DNA of 37,812 nucleotides from Streptomyces sp. WM6378 (GTDB lineage: Bacteria > Actinomycetota > Actinomycetes > Streptomycetales > Streptomycetaceae): the NCBI RefSeq assembly GCF_001279695.1, contig NZ_LGDD01000336.1, forward strand, positions 1-37,812, read 5' to 3'. Both the position numbers and the translations under genes were made by a program. Below the pieces are notes generated by a model. That model made no database searches and was not told where the DNA came from. It saw only the letters and a program-made list of their open reading frames with translations. How positions within the stretch are numbered: the first letter of the stretch is position 1; the number at the start of each line of letters is the position of its first letter. Positions 1-8,800 of this stretch are shown piece after piece.

Positions 1-59
1 CCGGAAGAGCCTCGGTTGGAAGACACCCGCCGAAGCCCTCAACGACCATCTACTATCGA

Positions 60-420
60 TGAAATAAGCCAGTGTTGCATCCACTGGTTGAACCCGGTCA
101 AGCTCAGTCGGCCCTGGTTTGAGGGGCCCGGCAACTGGGCCAGTCAAGCGGTAGGAATAGCTCGAAGCGGATCACGAGACCTGGGCTCTTGGTCTCCTTT
201 GCCATGCGCCGCAGTGTGCGGTTGGTGTCGAGCTGCGGCGCAAGTAGTTGGCGCAGAGTTCCCGGTGGGGCAGCCGGTCGCGCAGGACTCACACATCGTG
301 AGCGCGAGCTTGTGTATGACCGCGACCATGGCGCGTTTCCCTTCCCAGCGGGCGGAGACGCGGTGGAAGTACGTGTCGAGAGCATCACTGGATTGGGGGA
401 TGCCGGCTGGTGCCCAGCCT
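60..420 (-). pseudogene. IS110-type transposase, C-terminal remnant
   Basis: On the minus strand, pieces that resemble the C-terminal half of IS110/IS116 transposases appear in different frames. One reads RWEGKRAMVAVIHKLALT, and after a frame change comes PHRELCANYLRR, which matches the family pattern (K)RA-x-VAVAH...PYRELGANYF. Stops and frame changes between the pieces show that the gene is dead. The N-terminal RNaseH-like half is absent. The upstream end of the remnant runs into repeat copy A. Assignment is from motif memory only. Confidence 0.45.
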
Positions 421-572
421 GAGTACAGTGAGTGGGGTACGAACAGGATGGGCGACACAGCCCGTGGGGTGTCGGGCGTAGCGTGACGAACTTGGCTCAT
501 CGCGCGAGCGCGATTTCGCCGTTGACCAGCGGCGTGTGCCTGTGGCCTGTGTTGCCCCTCGGACACTTACCA
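366..572. repeat. Dispersed repeat, copy A (about 200 bases)
   Basis: This segment is closely similar, base by base, to 13381-13575 (copy C), and its right-hand 75 bases also match 10824-10900 (copy B). The best-conserved core, about 491-560, contains a near-palindrome (TCGCGCGAGCGCGA) and a short stem around GACC (CGCCGTT/AGCGGCG). On the minus strand the core forms the last codons of the recombinase fragment, so the repeat sits exactly at that gene's 3' end. Confidence 0.8.
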
Positions 573-916
573 CGTGTACACATCAGAGCGGGTTGTGGCT
601 CAACAGTCACGATCCGCTCTTTTGCATAGTAGACGAGGTTGAGGCCCAGGGCTTCGTACAGGCGCTGTTTGTTCTCGGGTGCGGCGGATGCCAGGGCCGA
701 GGTGATGTCGCCGAGCTGTTCGACCAGGTCGCGGATCTCGGGTTCGGTGAGCACGGTGCGGCGGGCGGCGGGGGTCTCGCCGATTTGGCGTTGGGCGGCT
801 GCTTTCTCGGTCTGGGTCTGGTTGATCCATCCGGTGACGAGTTCGGGGTCGGTGCCGCGGTCGAGGGCTGCGGTGTTCGCGCAGGCTCGGGCTGATGGGC
901 CGGCTGCGGCGGGCAC
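497..916 (-). pseudogene. Large serine recombinase, C-terminal fragment
   Basis: The 139-residue reading frame resembles only the end of large serine recombinases (resolvase/invertase family with a recombinase and zinc-ribbon domain). It has the helical tail with DPELVTGWINQTQTEK, then EPEIRDLVEQLGDI and the closing YEALGLNLVYY region. The catalytic N-terminal serine domain and the zinc ribbon are missing, so it cannot be active. Its last 25 or so residues are encoded by repeat copy A, which suggests the natural 3' end was replaced or that the repeat abuts it. Upstream it joins an unrelated reading frame. Confidence 0.6.
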
Positions 917-1152
917 ACTGCCAGCTCGGGCGTGTGTCCGCGGAACACGACGGTGAGTGTGTCCTCGCTCGTCAGGACGCCGATGTCATTGCTGTCCCGG
1001 CGAGCGTCGACCACCATCCAGAGGATCCCGTCGTCATTCTCCTGCGACGTCGTGACGTCCCAGCCGGCCGAGCGGAGGACTGAGGCCGCGCGGGAGGCCG
1101 TCTCAGCAGCGGTGGTGCGCGCTGGGCGATTGCCTTGGTATTGGGGCCGCAT
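607..1152 (-). CDS. Small unrecognised protein, 3' part overwritten
   Basis: The first 80 or so residues look coding: an amphipathic helix (TAAETASRAASVLRSAGWDV), then two strand-like stretches ending DTLTVVFRGHTPEL. I do not recognise the family. After about residue 85 the frame becomes proline- and arginine-rich and runs antisense-like over the recombinase remnant, so the true end of this gene is probably near 900 and was lost when the recombinase fragment was joined. ATG start at 1152. It may be a leftover from an integrated element. Confidence 0.35.
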   Translation of the reverse strand: MRPQYQGNRPARTTAAETASRAASVLRSAGWDVTTSQENDDGILWMVVDARRDSNDIGVLTSEDTLTVVFRGHTPELAVCPPQPAHQPEPARTPQPSTAAPTPNSSPDGSTRPRPRKQPPNAKSARPPPPAAPCSPNPRSATWSNSSATSPRPWHPPHPRTNSACTKPWASTSSTMQKSGS

Positions 1153-1456
1153 AGTGGTAGTGCAGCGGCTGGAACCGAGCGAACTTCGGCTCGTCGAGGG
1201 AGAGTCGGCGGAGGTGGACGCGAATGGTCAAATCGGTGATGAGCACGACCAGTTGCCGACGCAGGGACCGGCCCAGCCGGTTCAGTTCGGCACGCGCTTT
1301 CGAAGTCTGATCGACGATGCCCCTGCGGCCCGAACGTAGCACAGGGCCGGTCCGGCGCCGAGAAGGATCAGCATTCGACTTCACTGTGACTGCTTGGCGC
1401 CTGCGCCGACGGACGGCCACAAAACATAGAGGCCAAAGTGCGGTGCCTGGAACCAT
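1103..1456 (-). CDS. Unrecognised basic protein, doubtful
   Basis: A 117-residue frame with a credible central helix-rich part (SKARAELNRLGRSLRRQLVVLI...). It overlaps the start of the next minus-strand frame by 50 bases. The N-terminal part is arginine-rich and may be artefactual; no family is recognised. It could be another remnant of the element that left the recombinase fragment. Confidence 0.25.
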   Translation of the reverse strand: MVPGTALWPLCFVAVRRRRRQAVTVKSNADPSRRRTGPVLRSGRRGIVDQTSKARAELNRLGRSLRRQLVVLITDLTIRVHLRRLSLDEPKFARFQPLHYHYAAPIPRQSPSAHHRC

Positions 1457-1757
1457 AGTTCTCAGCCGTCATCAGCCGCACATCCAGGAGTACGCGAACG
1501 CCTGACCGTGGGCGGCTGGTCAGACCGGGGCGATCGGCCAAGGGCCCAATGTGCGTGATCGAAGCCGCCGTCCAATCCTGAGAAACCCGCCCTGTCCGCT
1601 GCTCCTCCGACGCTTGTGTCTGACGCCGTCGGTTGGATGCGAGCTGGGCGTGTGCCGGACTGTGCTTCCGCGCGCCCCTGGCTGGTGTGTTGGCCACCGA
1701 GCGTGGCCGCGGTCACGCTGGCGGTGTCCGACGTTGGTGTTGCGCCGAGGGGGAGTG
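1457..1757. other. Stretch with no convincing gene
   Basis: Several short overlapping frames exist on both strands but none has family motifs or a convincing ribosome-binding site. It presumably contains the promoter of the secreted CxxC protein. No clear terminator or repeat was seen. Confidence 0.4.
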
Positions 1758-2396
1758 ATGGCGGGGGACGCGAACCGGCCCAGCCCTGCGCGTGTGGTTA
1801 CGAGGGCGGTGGGCGGGGTGATGGGTCGGTGTGCTGTGTTCGTGGGTGCGCTTGCGGTGGCTTCGGGTGTGGTGCTGGGGGGTGCAACGTCGGCGTCCGC
1901 GGAGACGAACGCGGCGTTCCGCTGGTGTCGGCGGTGTCAGGGGATGTGGCGTGCGGGGGCGGGGGACAACGGTCACTGCCCGGTTGAGCACTTGTGGGAC
2001 CACAGCCATTACGTCGACGGTAGTGGGGTGTACTGGTTCGTCGACGAGTGGGGCGACTTCAACCACGACCGGGTCAACCATGGTTACCTCGGCATGAAAT
2101 GGTGCCAGACCTGCAAGGCGGCGTATTACACGACCCCCGGCCCCACCCGCTGCCCGAATAACCCGCACGGCCACACCCCGTCGCCGGAGACGTACTACGT
2201 GGAAGATCCGCGGGATTTCAACTCCAAGTACGCGCATCAGGCGGGATGGCGGGCGTGCCAGAACTGCTTCGTGTACTTCTTCATCGGCAACGGGCTGGAC
2301 AAAACGCACTGTGTGGCAGGACGTTGGCACGTGCCATTGACGGTGAGTCTCCATGAGGTGGAGATGCTGCCCCGCTACGGGAATCCTCCGCGCTGA
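1758..2396 (+). CDS. Secreted protein with three CxxC-type repeats
   Basis: ATG start chosen because a purine-rich ribosome-binding site (GAGGGGGAG) lies just upstream; an alternative ATG is at 1821, just before the hydrophobic segment. A Sec signal peptide (hydrophobic FVGALAVASGVVLGG, cleavage after ASA) leaves a mature protein of about 160 residues. The mature part has three units, each with a CxxC pair preceded by Trp or Ala (WCRRC, WCQTC, ACQNC), aromatic residues, a further Cys (GHCPV, TRCPN, THCVA) and a His-containing stretch. This resembles the short W-C-x-x-C-Q-G-(L/M)-(F/W)...CPAGG...HD repeats found in some secreted actinobacterial proteins. Zinc or disulfide stabilisation is likely; binding partner unknown. 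It stands alone, on the opposite strand to its right-hand neighbour. Confidence 0.75.
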   Translation: MAGDANRPSPARVVTRAVGGVMGRCAVFVGALAVASGVVLGGATSASAETNAAFRWCRRCQGMWRAGAGDNGHCPVEHLWDHSHYVDGSGVYWFVDEWGDFNHDRVNHGYLGMKWCQTCKAAYYTTPGPTRCPNNPHGHTPSPETYYVEDPRDFNSKYAHQAGWRACQNCFVYFFIGNGLDKTHCVAGRWHVPLTVSLHEVEMLPRYGNPPR

Positions 2397-2531
2397 CCAC
2401 CGCCCGAAAATCGCCCCGTGAGTCAGGGGAGCCTGAAGGGGCAGGAGAGGGGCGCTCAGCGTCGCGATCGCTCTGGCGTCCGGCCCAACACCACAGGACT
2501 CCGGGTACACGGCGTACGAAGTTTGCGGCTG

Positions 2532-3083
2532 CTAGCTGTGCCCCGACTTCAGGGTTGTGCCATTCAGCAGCGTGCAGATACCGGCGAACACGAGGGACCC
2601 CAGTAGCACCAGGACGTTGAGAAGCATGAACAAGCCCAGGCACGTCAGCCGGAAGTCGCGCCAGTTGGCGAGCGTCAGTCGAGGCGGCTTCGGCGGTTGC
2701 GACGGGGGCGGTGTTGGCCGTCGTGGCGGTCGAGGTCTCGGCGGAGGTGACGGACGTGCAGGTGGCGGTGGCGGAGCCGGTTCCACCACATTCATGCAGA
2801 CCGGCACCATCACGACGAGGTCGTCAACCACGAGCCGGAGTTGGTCGTGACGGGGGCCCATTCCATCGTGCGGTGACAGCGGATGGACTCGGAGCCGCAG
2901 CTTCACCGCTGAGACATCGCGGACCGGCTGCAACTCGACTACATCCCAGAAATCTCCGCAGGACTTCAACACCCACGCGTAGCGGACCATCGAGTCGTCG
3001 CTGAGGCTCACCGTGACAACCCGGCCGGGCGGAATCTCACCCAGGGCAACCGGCCCGAAGTCCACCACCTGCGGCTTGAGCAC
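2532..3083 (-). CDS. Proline-rich C-terminally anchored membrane protein
   Basis: 183 residues from a GTG. Residues 1-100 look like a beta-sandwich (VVDFGPVALGEIPPGRVVTV..., two further strand-rich blocks), similar in feel to Ig-like 'choice of anchor' domains. Residues about 105-140 are a proline-rich linker (PPPPPARPSPPPRP...), followed by a single strong transmembrane helix (CLGLFMLLNVLVLLGSLVFAGI). With no signal peptide the sandwich would be cytoplasmic. The same frame continues upstream with good coding character (see next entry) but without a start codon, so this start may be a fallback. Function unknown. Confidence 0.6.
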   Translation of the reverse strand: MLKPQVVDFGPVALGEIPPGRVVTVSLSDDSMVRYAWVLKSCGDFWDVVELQPVRDVSAVKLRLRVHPLSPHDGMGPRHDQLRLVVDDLVVMVPVCMNVVEPAPPPPPARPSPPPRPRPPRRPTPPPSQPPKPPRLTLANWRDFRLTCLGLFMLLNVLVLLGSLVFAGICTLLNGTTLKSGHS

Positions 3084-3308
3084 GACGACTCGTGGCCGCG
3101 AGGCGGGAGGCGGTGACTCCGGTGGCGGCTCGCGCTTGGCATTGCCTGCTGCCCGGCGGTCGCGGTCGTAGGCAGCCCGCTGCCGACGGACGATGCTGGA
3201 CGGTTCCGGATGAGGTGAGGTCGGTCTTCTGCGCGGGGATGCCGGCCGGGACGGGGTGACCGACCCGGCCGTGCACTCCCTCTGCTGCGGCCGAAAGCCT
3301 GGATGTCA
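3084..3308 (-). pseudogene. Apparent 5' coding extension lacking a start codon
   Basis: Reading upstream in frame from the GTG at 3083 gives VRRQRAAYDRDRRAAG followed by KREPPPESPPPASRP, then a serine/proline/arginine-rich stretch back to a TGA at 3306-3308. The part next to the GTG looks like real protein (charged helix then proline-rich linker), yet no ATG, GTG or TTG occurs in this stretch. Either the N-terminus was lost by mutation, translation starts at a rare codon such as the ATC near 3190, or the GTG at 3083 serves. Confidence 0.4.
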
Positions 3309-3332
3309 TGAGCGGGCGGGAGTCAGCCCGGG

Positions 3333-4859
3333 TCAGCTGATGGCGCGGATGGTGCTCCAGCCACCTCCGCCGATGACGGTCGCGGTGCCGTGGCTGGGGG
3401 TGCCGTCGGCGTTCTTTCCGCCCGCGTAGTAGAGGAGCTTGCCGTCCTGGGTAGTGGCCCACAGGCTGGGGCTGCCGGTGGCGGCGGCGTCGGCCGTGCC
3501 GGTGACCAGAGGCCGCCAGGAGGTGCCCCAGCCGCCGGCGCCGAAGACGCTGCGGTCACCGAGGCGGCCGTCGGCGCGGCCGGGGTAGAAGAGCAGCTGC
3601 TGGGTGCTGGTGTTGCGGGCGAGCATGTCGGGAATGCCATCGCCGTTGACGTCCCCGAGGGAGGAGAGCGTGTAGGGGGACCAACCGCCACCGAGCAGTA
3701 CCGGGTCCTTCACGAAGGGCCGGTGGTCGGGGTCGCCTGCGTAGAAGTAGAGCTGGTCGCCCTGGCGGATCACGAGGTCGGGGATCCGGTCGCCGGTGGT
3801 GTCGCCCGTGGCCACCACCTGCGCGTCAGTGGGCAGGCCGGTGCGGATGGTGATCGGGGAGCCGAGGGTGCCGTCGCCCTGGTTCGGGTAGACGCGCAAG
3901 GTGGTACCGATGCGGGCGATGACGTCCTCGTGACCGTTGCCGGTGAAGTCTCCGCGGTGCGCGATGGATGCGCCGCTCCAACCGCCGGTGCCGATGACCT
4001 TCATGTTGCCGAGCTGGCCGTTGCCGAGCCCGGGGTACAGCCGCAGCTGCCCCTTGTCGTCGATGGCCAGCATGTCGGGGTGACCGCTGCCTGTGAGGTC
4101 GCCCGGTACGCCGGTTCCTTGCCGGATCCAGTCGGCGATGTCGTCGACGCGGGTGTTGCTGGCGCTGGTGCGGGTCTCCGTCGGGTCGGTGCCCAGACAT
4201 CCACCTTGCCAGGAGCGGGAGTTGACGGAGACAACCTCGTAGCCGCCGTTCTTGGCGCGCAGGGCGGGGCCTCCGGCGTCTCCCTGGCACAGGGTTGCCT
4301 TGGTGGATCCGTTGAGCTGCATGCTGGTTGCGCCGACGGCGCCGAGGGTGAAGGTGGCCTGGTGAAGCACGTCGGGGACCCAGCTGTCGGCCGTCCGTCC
4401 GAATCCGAGCGTACTGATCTGCTCGCCCGTCTTCGGGGCGGTGGTGGCAAGGGGCAGGGGGGTGACGCCCTGGACTCGGTGGGCGAGTTTGACCATCACC
4501 ACGTCCCGGTCCTGGCGGGGCACGAGCCAGGTCGCCGCCAGGGTGGCGCCACCCTTCTGCGTCAGGTCGGAACGTCCCACGGTGACGGTGGTCTTCTGCT
4601 TCGGCGCCCCGGGCTTGGCCTCACCGGTGCCGTCGGTGAAGCAGCTCTGCGCGGTCAGTACCCACTGTGGGTTGACCAATACTCCGGAGCAGGCCCGCTG
4701 TGTGTCGCCGATCTTCAGCTGGGCCATCGCCGCGTACGGGGCATCGGTGGCCTTCTCGCCGACGACAGCACCGGCCGGAGCCGCGCTGACCAGGCTGGCG
4801 GCGAGCGCCGCGGTGACGAGCCCGGCGGCGCCGACGGTGCGGGCGGGAGTGAAGGGCAT
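3333..4859 (-). CDS. Secreted trypsin-fold pseudoprotease with FG-GAP repeats
   Basis: 508 residues from the ATG at 4859, chosen because AAGGAAG lies at good spacing before it and a signal peptide follows at once (cleavage near SAAPAGA). Residues 33-247 have the chymotrypsin/trypsin S1 fold, but the usual TAAHC reads TAQSC (Ser72 in place of catalytic His) and the usual GDSGGP reads GDAGGP (Ala195 in place of catalytic Ser). Asp119 in RDVVMVKL appears kept. It should therefore bind but not cleave. Residues about 252-508 form about five FG-GAP/VCBS-like repeats (GDLTGSGHPDMLA, GDFTGNGHEDVIA, GDTTGDRIPDLVI, GDVNGDGIPDMLA), a likely beta-propeller with calcium sites. It lies 88 bases downstream of a small exported protein on the same strand; the two are probably co-transcribed. 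Confidence 0.85.
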   Translation of the reverse strand: MPFTPARTVGAAGLVTAALAASLVSAAPAGAVVGEKATDAPYAAMAQLKIGDTQRACSGVLVNPQWVLTAQSCFTDGTGEAKPGAPKQKTTVTVGRSDLTQKGGATLAATWLVPRQDRDVVMVKLAHRVQGVTPLPLATTAPKTGEQISTLGFGRTADSWVPDVLHQATFTLGAVGATSMQLNGSTKATLCQGDAGGPALRAKNGGYEVVSVNSRSWQGGCLGTDPTETRTSASNTRVDDIADWIRQGTGVPGDLTGSGHPDMLAIDDKGQLRLYPGLGNGQLGNMKVIGTGGWSGASIAHRGDFTGNGHEDVIARIGTTLRVYPNQGDGTLGSPITIRTGLPTDAQVVATGDTTGDRIPDLVIRQGDQLYFYAGDPDHRPFVKDPVLLGGGWSPYTLSSLGDVNGDGIPDMLARNTSTQQLLFYPGRADGRLGDRSVFGAGGWGTSWRPLVTGTADAAATGSPSLWATTQDGKLLYYAGGKNADGTPSHGTATVIGGGGWSTIRAIS

Positions 4860-4947
4860 ATCAAGGCTTCCTTGGGCGAGAGTGAGAGCAGCGGCGTATG
4901 GGAACAAGGACAACCCGCGCACGTCTGTAGAACCGTGCGGGGCTGGG

Positions 4948-5451
4948 CTACTTGGCGGTGCGGATTTCGACGAGGGTGTGATTGCGGCCCTCGGGGTCAG
5001 TGGTCTCGCCGATGCCCCGGAAATCGTTCTTGCCGATGTCGTAAGACTTGGTCTTGTCGTCGACCGTCATCTTGATGTGCGCCGTGTGGTCGGCGGTCTG
5101 CACACCGGCGACGGCCGGAACTTCCAGGCTGAGGTAGCCGTTGTCGCCGATGGTGCGGAAGCAGAAGTCGTCTTGATCACGGCCGATGAACTGCATGAGA
5201 TTCGGGGCGCTTCCGCATTCAGCCAGCACGATGTGCCCGTCCCCGCGCTTGAGTTTGAGGTTCTTCTCCTTGAGGATCTTCGCGGCGTCCGGGTAGTCGA
5301 AGGTCTCCACCGTCGAGGGCATCGCCATATCGGCAGTCTTGCCGGAACCGGTGGACCTGGTGGAGTCGGGGTCTGCCGCGACAGCTATCCCCGCGACCAG
5401 CAGGCTGCCACTCGCCACGGCCGGAATCATCCACTGCCATCGCACACGCAT
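4948..5451 (-). CDS. Small exported protein of unknown function
   Basis: 167 residues from the ATG at 5451, preceded by AGAGAGGG about ten bases upstream; the open frame reaches 5565 but the extra residues carry no start signal. A hydrophobic N-terminus (MIPAVASGSLLVAGIAVAA) is a signal peptide or signal anchor. The mature part is mixed alpha/beta, has two Cys (AECGSAP and DFCFRT) that could form a disulfide, and ends in strand-like repeats. No family recognised. It is first in a probable two-gene unit with the pseudoprotease, so a shared extracellular role is plausible. Confidence 0.7.
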   Translation of the reverse strand: MRVRWQWMIPAVASGSLLVAGIAVAADPDSTRSTGSGKTADMAMPSTVETFDYPDAAKILKEKNLKLKRGDGHIVLAECGSAPNLMQFIGRDQDDFCFRTIGDNGYLSLEVPAVAGVQTADHTAHIKMTVDDKTKSYDIGKNDFRGIGETTDPEGRNHTLVEIRTAK

Positions 5452-5848
5452 CACAAAAGACCCTCTCTGGATTTGTTGGGAGTTCAGGAAAAAGCCGCCT
5501 ACCGGGCAAGGGGGCGTCAGGCTCCGAGCCCAGGCCGAGGCAGCGTCATACTCCAGAAGTAGCACGAGAATTCAGGGTCCACCCGGCGAACCCGCTGTGA
5601 TCAACATCAACCCGTACCCGGTTACCGGCAGTTCAGTCGCGCCTTACGGGACCAAAGACCCTGCATCAAAGATGCAGGTCAAGGCGGCTTCGTCCTGTCG
5701 CCTCCCACCCTTGAGCGGGCGCCACGCGGGCCTTTGGTCCTTTATTTACCTGTGACTTAGGTGTGATGGGGTTTCGAGGTTGCCACTCAGGCAGTCCTGA
5801 CTGAATTCCCTTTCCTTACCGTCTCATTGAGGATGGTGACACCCCATC
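5452..5848. other. Divergent control region
   Basis: No gene seen. It separates the leftward exported-protein pair from the rightward ALF-repeat gene and contains the paired dyads described at 5648-5741. The segment after 5741 is A/T-rich for this genome (TTTATTTACCTGTGAC), a likely promoter zone for the ALF gene. Confidence 0.5.
5648..5741. promoter_or_regulatory. Paired dyads, DosR-box-like, and folded element
   Basis: GGGACCAAAGACCC (5648-5661) and GGGCCTTTGGTCCT (5728-5741) each resemble the DosR/DevR dormancy box core GGGACTWWAGTCCC (12 and 11 of 14 by eye). The two are also mutual inverted repeats: GGACCAAAG at 5649-5657 pairs with CTTTGGTCC at 5732-5740. Between them lies a perfect 8-base-pair hairpin with an AAA loop (5660-5678). 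So this may be a pair of activator sites upstream of the ALF gene or a structured leader RNA. The first dyad begins 200 bases before the ALF start codon. Confidence 0.35.
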
Positions 5849-8800
5849 ATGAAATGGTCCAAGCGGCCTCGCTACTCCGTGTCTGGCATACGAGATAAGG
5901 GCGCGGCACTGGTCGCGCTCGGCATGTCGGCAGTCGTGTTCTCCACCACGGCGGCACAGGCCGCACCAGTGGAGCCGGGCTATAACCCGCCTGCGGGCAG
6001 TCGTGCGCAAGCGGTGGATGAGTGGCTGGCGGGCGGGAAGGGGGTGAAACGCGAAGCGGCCAAGGCTCTGTTGGGCAGTGACGAAGAGTTGCGTAAGTTC
6101 TTCGCCACCAACCTGCGCCGCGCTCAGGTGGAGGATGCGCGGGTGACGGTCCTGAAGATGATGCCCACTGCCGGGAAGGGGGTGTCCGAGGCTGCACGGA
6201 AGGCTCTGTCGGGTTCCCCTCAGGACGTACTGGACTTCGTGAAGTCCGGCTTTGAGAAGCCCCTGCAGGACGACCGCAGGATCGCGGTGTTGAGGGCGAT
6301 GAACGAGGGCGGCCAGGGGGTCAACCGCGAAGGCAAGAAGGCCCTGAACGACGGCAGTCCGGAGGCATTGGACGCGTTCTTGCAAAGCGGCTGGTCCAAG
6401 GCCGCCTTCGAGGACAACCGAATCAGAGTCCTGCAGTTGATGGAAACGGGAGGACCCGCACTGCGGGAAGCGGGGAAGCGCGCCATGAACGGCACGCCTC
6501 AGGACCTCGTCACGTTCCTCGAGAACGGTCAGTATCTGGCACAGGCGCGTGACCAGGAGCTGATGACCGTAACGCAGTTGGCCAGGGCCGCGACAGAGGC
6601 TGGTAAGGAGGCCAAGTTCGCGACCGACCAAGCCAAAGAGGCCGCGTCGCGGGCTGACGTGGCCGCGGACCTGGCGAAAAAGGCGGCGGAGAAAGCTGCC
6701 AAGGAGACCGCTGAGGCCGAGGGCGATGCCGACAAGGCTGGCGAGGCGGCGAGCCGAGCGGCACAAGCCGCCGAAGGAGCAGCAGGAGCGGCCCGGGCCG
6801 CGGTAGACGCATCCAACACCGCGGTCGCCGCTGCCCGGACGGCCGCGAGGGCCGCCTCGAACGCCGCGTCCGCGGCCGCAGTGGCGGGCCAGGCAGCGGC
6901 CCGGGCCTACAACGCGGCGAACGCGGCGATCGGAGACCGGAACAAGGCCGCCGACGCCCGCAAAGCAGCCCAGCTAGCACGGGAGGCAGCCGCCGGGGCC
7001 AAGGATGCCGCCGCAGCCGCTAGCCACGCGGCGGACGCGAGTGCTGCTGCCGGGGATTCAGCCGCAGCAGCCGCACAGGCGGGGCAGAACGCCGCCGCGG
7101 CCGCCGACGCGTCCGCCAGCGCCAGTGAGCAGTCCGGGGTTGCCGCGAGCGAGGCCAAGCGCGCTCGCGAAGCAGCCGCGACCGCTCGTACCGCAGCGGG
7201 CCAGGCCACCCGCGCCGCGGGGCGTGCGCAAAACCTGGCCGCCCAGGCCGCCAGTGCGGCGCGCGCAGCCCATCAATACGCCAACTCCTCGGCCAGCCAC
7301 GCCCAGAAGGCAGCCGAGGCAGCCGACGAGGCGGCCGATCATGCGGGCGAGGCCGACGCGGAAGCTAAGAAGGCCACCGCCCACGCGGAGGCGGCGCTGA
7401 AGGCCGCCGAGGCCGCCGCCAAGGCCACCGACGAAGCCACTAACGTCAGCAAGGTCGCTCGCGAGGCCGAGCAGTACCGGCTCGAACAGGACGAAGCCGC
7501 CGCCACCACAGACGCCAAACAGCTCACGGCCCTTGGCCAGGAGATCGGCCAGGCCAAGGACCGCGCGCAGACCCAGGCCGCCCGGACGAGCGAGGAGACC
7601 AAGAAACTCCTGGCCGACGCGGCAGAGAAGGCGGCGAGCGACAAGAGCGCAGGGGTGGCTCTGGCGCGCCGGGCCGCGCTCAACCTGCTCGGCAGCGACG
7701 GGCCCTGGACCCAGAAGGCCGCGGGCAACGCCCTGTCCGGTACGGACACGGACATGCTCGCCTGGCTCAGCTCCGGGCGCGTTGCGGCAGAGCAGGAGGA
7801 CGACCGCGAAACCGTCGTCCACCTCGCCACCATCGGCGCCGCCAAGACCGCGGCCGTGGCCGAGAAGGCCCTCACGGACGGTCCCCGGGCGGTCGAGGAG
7901 TTCCTGACCGCTGGCATGTTCGAAGGCCAGCGCGACGAATACCGCATCCAGGTCCTACGCGTCATGGAAGGCGCCGGCAAGGGTGTGCGGGAAGCGGGGA
8001 AGAAGGCACTCAACGACGGCTCCGCCAAGGCCCTGCACACCTTCCTCACCACCGAGTACCCGCGCGTCCTGGCCGACGACAACAAGGTGGAAACCCTCCG
8101 CATCCTGGAAAAGGGCGGACCGTATGTGAAGGCTGCCGCACGCATCGCCATGGCCGGACCGGACTGGATGAGGAACGTCTTCGTCACCCGGATCCAGTAC
8201 AAGGCCGCCCAGGCCGACCAGGACACCTACACCCACGAAGCCGCCATCAGCACGCAGATCAGCATTGCGGCCCGCACCACTGCCGAGGCATACGAGAACG
8301 CCAACAGCGCGGCCGAGGCAGCGGCCTTTGCCCGCGGCCGGGCCGAGGACGCCAAACGGTACGAGGCCGCGGCCAAGAAGTCCGCCGCGGACGCCCAGGA
8401 CCACGCTCTGCGGGCCAAGGAGAGCGCGCAGGCTGCCGACAAGTCGGCCGCCGAAGCAGCTGCCTCCGCGAAACTCGCCAAGGACGCCGCGGCAACCGCC
8501 CAGAAAGCCAGCAGGGCAGCCAACTACTCGGCGGCCCAGGCCACCAACTCCGCTGCCCAAGCCAGCAACTACGCCGACTCCGCCGCGGCCTCGGCGGCCA
8601 CGGCACGCCAGGCCGCCCTGGACGCAGGCAAGGACGCGGCCGAAGCCAGCCGTGCCGCTCAGCAGGCACTCGCCTCCGCCACCGAGAAGCGCAACCAGGA
8701 ACAGCGCACCGCGGCCGAAGCCGCCCGCAAGAAGGCCGAAGAGAACGCCAAGATTAACTACAAGCCGCAGGACGACCCCAAGAACGACCACTCCTCACAA

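Noticed and set aside
3390..5075. A 561-codon plus-strand frame opposite the pseudoprotease
   Set aside because: Shadow frame: valine/glycine-rich and without motifs, antisense to a gene with clear domains.
6600..7500. Alanine-codon-rich stretch looking like a tandem DNA repeat
   Set aside because: Periodicity comes from the coiled-coil protein sequence, not from repeated DNA units; no CRISPR-like spacing.
6510..8791. Long arginine/proline- or serine/alanine-rich frames opposite or shifted from the ALF gene
   Set aside because: Shadows of an alanine-rich coiled coil (GCC codons read in other frames).
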